Of a stretch of 9,158 nt of DNA, positions 6,149-9,158 are shown piece after piece. The stretch is taken from NCBI GenBank assembly GCA_019416775.1, contig DXWR01000259.1, positions 1 to 9,158 on the forward strand. Reading direction: 5' to 3'. A program made the position numbers and the translations under genes. This DNA is from Oscillospiraceae bacterium (GTDB taxonomy: Bacteria > Bacillota > Clostridia > Oscillospirales > Ruminococcaceae). The notes under the pieces are model-generated. The model searched no databases. It saw only the letters and a program-made list of their open reading frames with translations, and was not told the origin of the DNA. Every line of letters starts with the position of its first letter. Position 1 is the first letter of the stretch.

Positions 6149-7000
6149 TTAGATGATGTCTTTTTTCCGAAATCCCCAGATCCCCAGTCCGGTGGTAAGG
6201 GCGATAAGCCCCAAAGAATAGAGGGGAAGCAGCGGCAGGGATTCATCTCCGCCCCCCGCCAGCGAAAAGGCCTGGCCGGTGGGGAGAAGGTTGACCATGG
6301 TTTGGAACAGGGTGCGGACAGGTCCCTTCAGGTAGTTGGGATTGGACTGCAAGGGTCCCATGACCATTTCCCCTTGTTGGTTGTAGGAGACATAGGAAAT
6401 CCATTCCGGTTCCTGGAGCCGTCCGATCATTGCTGTGCCTGCCACCAGCAGCACCAAGGTCAGCAGCAGGGCGATCACCACGGCGCCTGCCCGGTTGGAA
6501 CAGAGCAGTTGGATCCAGGTGAAGAGGGAGCAGTAGACAACCACCGCCAGCAGATTGCCCAGGATCAGCAAAAGCACCGTTGGGGCGTCCACCTGAAACC
6601 CGCCCATCAAAGGAATCCCGATCACACAGACAAAAAACAGATAGCTCAAACAAAGCAGCAGAGTGGAAAGGATGTTTGCCGTCAATCCTGCCAGATAAAG
6701 GGAGGTGCGGCTGTACCCGGCAATGAGCTTGTTGCGCAGGGTGCCGTCCTGATATTCCCGGCCTAAAAACAAGCTGGAAACCACCGCGGCTACCACTCCG
6801 ATCACCCACTCAAACCCAAAGCAGTACTGCTCCAAGGGAATGCCGGCGGTGAGTTTTTCCCCCTGGGGCCCGCTCATCATGCCGCTGCTGTAGGTGTTCA
6901 GCGCCATGACAATGCCGAAGGCCGCCATAAACGCCATGCCCAGCCAAAAGACCTTTTCTTTCCACAGCCGGGAAAGGAAGGCGGATACTAGATTGATCAT
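6149..7000 (-). CDS. ABC-2 type permease, third of three paralogues
   Basis: This is a 283-residue integral membrane subunit, beginning MINLVSAFLSRLWKEKVFW. It has about six membrane helices: one near residues 15-35, one just before LGREYQDGTLRNKLIAG, three in the middle and one near the C-terminus, which ends GFRKKDII. A large soluble segment, predicted outside, precedes the last helix and holds NLLPTGQAFSL. The cytoplasmic GREYQDG stretch between helices 2 and 3 is a plausible contact site for the ATPase. A longer reading from 7072 would overlap the upstream gene; the start at 7000 is chosen because GGAGGGA (7012-7006) sits 5 nt before it and because the N-terminus then matches the two sister permeases. 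It is likely part of a BcrB/LanE/LanG-like peptide exporter; the substrate is inferred, not shown. Confidence 0.85.
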   Translation of the reverse strand: MINLVSAFLSRLWKEKVFWLGMAFMAAFGIVMALNTYSSGMMSGPQGEKLTAGIPLEQYCFGFEWVIGVVAAVVSSLFLGREYQDGTLRNKLIAGYSRTSLYLAGLTANILSTLLLCLSYLFFVCVIGIPLMGGFQVDAPTVLLLILGNLLAVVVYCSLFTWIQLLCSNRAGAVVIALLLTLVLLVAGTAMIGRLQEPEWISYVSYNQQGEMVMGPLQSNPNYLKGPVRTLFQTMVNLLPTGQAFSLAGGGDESLPLLPLYSLGLIALTTGLGIWGFRKKDII

Positions 7001-7005
7001 GTCAT

Positions 7006-7012
7006 TCCCTCC
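7006..7012 (-). promoter_or_regulatory. Ribosome binding site that fixes the start of the third permease
   Basis: GGAGGGA on the minus strand, 5 nt before ATG 7000, supports this start rather than a longer reading that would run back into the preceding gene. Confidence 0.8.
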
Positions 7013-7016
7013 GATC

Positions 7017-7853
7017 TTAAGAAATTTCTTTTTTCTGAAATCCCAGCACACCAATGACGGTAAACGCCGCAATGAGAATGCCGGAATAGAAGGGGAGGCA
7101 GCCCAGATGTTCCCCGCCGCCGTTGACCAGAAGGCTTCCCTGTCCCCAGGGCAGGAATTCGTAGATGGTTTCCACTACCGTTCGGGCGGCGCCGCTTAAA
7201 TAGGTGGAGTTGGGGAAGTCTTCCACCACCAGCTCGCCGGTTTCGGTGAGATAGGAATACCCTTCCCAAACCACCGATTCGTTGAGCCAGGATTGCAGCT
7301 GGGAAGCGCCGATCATAATCGCCAGCGCAATTAAAATACATAGCGTCACCGCCGCGGCCCGGCTGCGGGTGAGCATTTGGATCATGGTAAAGAGGGCGGC
7401 GTAGACGGCCGCGGAAAGAAGGCTGGCCAAAGCCAGCAGCAAAATGGTGTTTGGTTCTCCCTGGAATCCGCCGAACGCTGGGATTCCGAAGAGACAGGCT
7501 GCCAAAAAGCACCCCAGGCAGAGCAGCAGGGTGGAAGCGGTGTTTACCAGCCAGCCGGAAAGGTAGATTGCGCCCCGGCTGTGTCCGGCGATGAGTTTGT
7601 TGCGCAGGGTGCCGTCCTGGTACTCTCTGCCCAGAAACAGGCTGGACACCACGGCGCTTACGATGCCGATCACCCAGTGGAAGGAAAAGCAGTAATCATC
7701 TAAGGCAAAGGTGGCGCCGGGTTCCAGATAGGCGGCGAAGGAGTAGCGGTTGGTGGCATCGAACGCCCCAAATACGAACATAAAAGCCAGAGCGATCCAA
7801 AAGATTTTTTCCCTCCATAACCGGGAGAAGTAAGCAGACAATAAATTAAACAT
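7017..7853 (-). CDS. ABC-2 type permease, second of three paralogues
   Basis: This is a 278-residue membrane protein with about six helices: roughly residues 17-31, 58-74, 96-122, 132-158, 165-187 and 256-273. The N-terminal helix start LLSAYFSRLWREKIFW is identical to that of the first permease. GREYQDGTLRNKLIAG at 75-90 lies on the cytoplasmic side between helices 2 and 3. The segment between helices 5 and 6 is a predicted external loop of about 65 residues with EFLPWGQGSLL. It ends GFQKKEIS. The ATG at 7853 follows GGAGGG by 6 nt and lies 15 nt after the upstream permease stop; 16 nt separate its stop from the next gene. Paired permeases with one ATPase are typical of LanFEG and CprABC. 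Which sisters pair in the working complex cannot be told from sequence. Confidence 0.87.
   Translation of the reverse strand: MFNLLSAYFSRLWREKIFWIALAFMFVFGAFDATNRYSFAAYLEPGATFALDDYCFSFHWVIGIVSAVVSSLFLGREYQDGTLRNKLIAGHSRGAIYLSGWLVNTASTLLLCLGCFLAACLFGIPAFGGFQGEPNTILLLALASLLSAAVYAALFTMIQMLTRSRAAAVTLCILIALAIMIGASQLQSWLNESVVWEGYSYLTETGELVVEDFPNSTYLSGAARTVVETIYEFLPWGQGSLLVNGGGEHLGCLPFYSGILIAAFTVIGVLGFQKKEIS
7804..7835 (-). repeat. 32-bp exact repeat, copy in the second permease
   Basis: These 32 bases are identical to 8680-8711. They encode the first cytoplasmic helix (SAYFSRLWREKIF). Exact DNA identity within otherwise diverged paralogues suggests fairly recent duplication or local gene conversion. 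Confidence 0.85.
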
Positions 7854-7868
7854 GAAAAACCCTCCCCG

Positions 7869-8729
7869 TTAAGATATTCTTTTGTTCCGAAACCCAAGCA
7901 GACCTGCACCTGTGGTGATGGTAATGAGGAGAAGGGAGTAAAGGGGAAAGCGTTCCAGATTTGCTTGAGGTTTGACCAGAAACAGACTGCCTTGAGAAGT
8001 TAAAATTTGCCCTTGGCTGGAGGGAAGAAATTCATAGAAAAATTTCAGCAACGGACGGCAAGGATGGTCAAAATAATCGGGAACCGGTTGCGGCGGGATA
8101 GTCACCATCTCTCCGGTGAATTCATTCCAATAGGTTTGTTCCGGCCAATATTCCGGAAGTTTCAGCAAGGCATGGAGTTGATTGCCCAGTAGGTAAAGCC
8201 CCAATGCCAATAAAATGCAGATCACTACTCCTGCCGCCCGGCTGCCAACGAGCATCTGGATCATAGTGAAGATGGACGCATAAGCGATGACGCACAGGAT
8301 ATTGGAAAGGAGCAGCAGCAAGACTGTACCCGGTTGAGACTGGAATCCGCCGAAAGCTGGAATTCCTAAGATACAGGCGGCAGCGGAATATCCCAAGGCC
8401 AACCATAGGGCAGATAGAACGTTTATCACCAGTCCTGCTAGGTAAATCTTCCAACGGTTGTATCCGGCGATGAGCTTGTTGCGTAGGGTGCCGTCCTGGT
8501 ATTCCCGCCCTAAAAACAAGCAGACGACAACAGCACTTGCTACGCCAATGACTGGGTGAAAGTTGAAGCAAAAATCTTCTAAAACATAGGTGTTTCCGGT
8601 GGACCAGCTGGGCGCAACAAATTGGACCAGGGTCATTAAAATTCCATCCCCTGCCAGAAAGGCCAAGGCCAACCAGAAAATTTTTTCCCTCCATAACCGG
8701 GAGAAGTAAGCGCTCAGCAGGTTGCTCAT
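7869..8729 (-). CDS. ABC-2 type permease, first of three paralogues
   Basis: This is a 286-residue membrane protein starting MSNLLSAYFSRLWREKIFW, with the same layout as the two downstream permeases: helix 1 near residues 17-33, the cytoplasmic LGREYQDGTLRNKLIAG, three middle helices, an external loop with EFLPSSQGQIL, and a final helix ending GFRNKRIS. The chosen ATG (8729) overlaps the ATPase stop as ATGA and follows GGGAGGGG (8744-8737) by 7 nt; a longer reading to 8807 would run inside the ATPase gene. Its external loop differs from its sisters, being longer and having WPEQTYWNEFTGE. By eye the gene is more AT-rich than the second permease. It is a likely partner of the ATPase encoded just upstream. 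Confidence 0.87.
   Translation of the reverse strand: MSNLLSAYFSRLWREKIFWLALAFLAGDGILMTLVQFVAPSWSTGNTYVLEDFCFNFHPVIGVASAVVVCLFLGREYQDGTLRNKLIAGYNRWKIYLAGLVINVLSALWLALGYSAAACILGIPAFGGFQSQPGTVLLLLLSNILCVIAYASIFTMIQMLVGSRAAGVVICILLALGLYLLGNQLHALLKLPEYWPEQTYWNEFTGEMVTIPPQPVPDYFDHPCRPLLKFFYEFLPSSQGQILTSQGSLFLVKPQANLERFPLYSLLLITITTGAGLLGFRNKRIS
8680..8711 (-). repeat. 32-bp exact repeat, copy in the first permease
   Basis: Identical to 7804-7835. It lies over the same codons of the paralogous permease. Confidence 0.85.
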
Positions 8730-9158
8730 TCTGCGTCCCCTCCCACCAGATTCATGTAGTAGCTTTCCAAGCTTTCTTCCTGGTTGGTGAGACGGAGCAC
8801 CTGACACCCTTCCTTGGCCAAAGCCTGGACTAGCTGGGTGATGTTCACCTCAGCGGAAATCTGGGCGGTGGTTTCGTCCAGCACCTGGCAGTCCAGCCCC
8901 ATGCGGTGGGCAGTGAGCACCAAGGTCCGCAGGTCGGACACCTGGATTCGAATGGATTTTTGGCAGGCGGCTTCCAGCTCCCTGGCGCTGATTTCTTTTA
9001 ACAGATGCCCCTGGTCCAAAAAGCCGAAGTGGGTGGCCAGCCGGGAGAGTTCGTCCAAAATGTGGCTGGAAATCAGTACGGTAACCTGCCGGCGGCGGTT
9101 GAGGTTTAAAATCAGCTCCCGGATCTCAATGATGCCTTGGGGGTCCAGGCCGTTGGCC
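8726..9158 (-). CDS. ABC transporter ATP-binding protein, C-terminal part (partial)
   Basis: The 5' end lies beyond the window. The visible 143 residues begin at the D-loop (ANGLDPQGI) and continue through IRELILNLNRRRQVTVLISSHIL, whose histidine is the H-loop switch. Walker A, the Q-loop, the LSGGQ signature and Walker B must lie outside. After the nucleotide-binding core comes DQGHLLKEIS, a strand common to the BcrA/DrrA group, then a C-terminal domain of about 80 residues of the kind found in BcrA-like ATPases. The stop TGA overlaps the first permease start as ATGA, so the products are probably made together. The BcrA/LanF/CprA family is the best fit; a general ABC-2 ATPase cannot be excluded without the N-terminal half. 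Confidence 0.88.
   Translation of the reverse strand, partial: ANGLDPQGIIEIRELILNLNRRRQVTVLISSHILDELSRLATHFGFLDQGHLLKEISARELEAACQKSIRIQVSDLRTLVLTAHRMGLDCQVLDETTAQISAEVNITQLVQALAKEGCQVLRLTNQEESLESYYMNLVGGDAE

Noticed and set aside
6149..9158. BceAB-type bacitracin transporter
   Set aside because: BceB-type permeases have about ten helices and a large extracellular domain in one chain of over 600 residues; these are three chains of about 280 residues with about six helices, closer to BcrB/LanEG.
1..9158. CRISPR arrays, tRNA genes, insertion sequences or integrase attachment sites
   Set aside because: No regularly spaced repeats, cloverleaf sequences, transposase frames or flanking attachment repeats were seen.

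Overview
The window looks like chromosomal DNA from a GC-rich, endospore-forming member of the Clostridia (Oscillospiraceae/Ruminococcaceae-like). This is inferred from a Firmicutes-style trp operon, strong GGAGG ribosome binding sites throughout, a SpoIVB sporulation peptidase, and a clostridial-type ABC-permease/histidine-kinase cluster. No 16S rRNA or other taxonomic marker is present, so the assignment is only a suggestion.

Left part (1-3567, + strand): the distal end of a tryptophan biosynthesis operon, trpD (3' end only), trpC, trpF, trpB, trpA. The genes are tightly coupled: ATGA overlaps at trpD/trpC and trpC/trpF, a 21-nt gap before trpB, and an 11-nt overlap with a GTG start at trpB/trpA. 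A strong intrinsic terminator closes the operon. Together these enzymes convert phosphoribosyl-anthranilate to tryptophan.

Middle (3511-3939): a 429-bp AT-richer gap without a convincing protein gene. Its most striking content is a nested, imperfect inverted repeat of about 186 bp (3568-3753). Read on the minus strand it has a TATAAT box at one end and a terminator-like hairpin at the other, and it can fold into a long rod resembling the general shape of 6S RNA. A palindromic MITE-like element is the main alternative. This is the best candidate for something undescribed in the window.

Centre (3940-5197, + strand): a monocistronic spoIVB gene with its own terminator and an intact catalytic triad. 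The recN and spo0A genes that usually flank spoIVB are not beside it.

Right part (5196-9158, - strand): an operon read right to left. It encodes the C-terminal part of an ABC ATPase (truncated by the window edge), three tandem paralogous six-helix ABC-2 permeases, and a histidine kinase with one membrane segment and no extracytoplasmic sensor domain. The layout resembles the BcrAB/LanFEG peptide-detoxification transporters and particularly the C. difficile cprABC-cprK arrangement, with one extra permease. No response regulator lies in the window. The likely role is sensing and resisting cationic antimicrobial peptides or lantibiotics; this is inference from family and layout. The operon converges on spoIVB, and the 3' ends meet at a shared hairpin.
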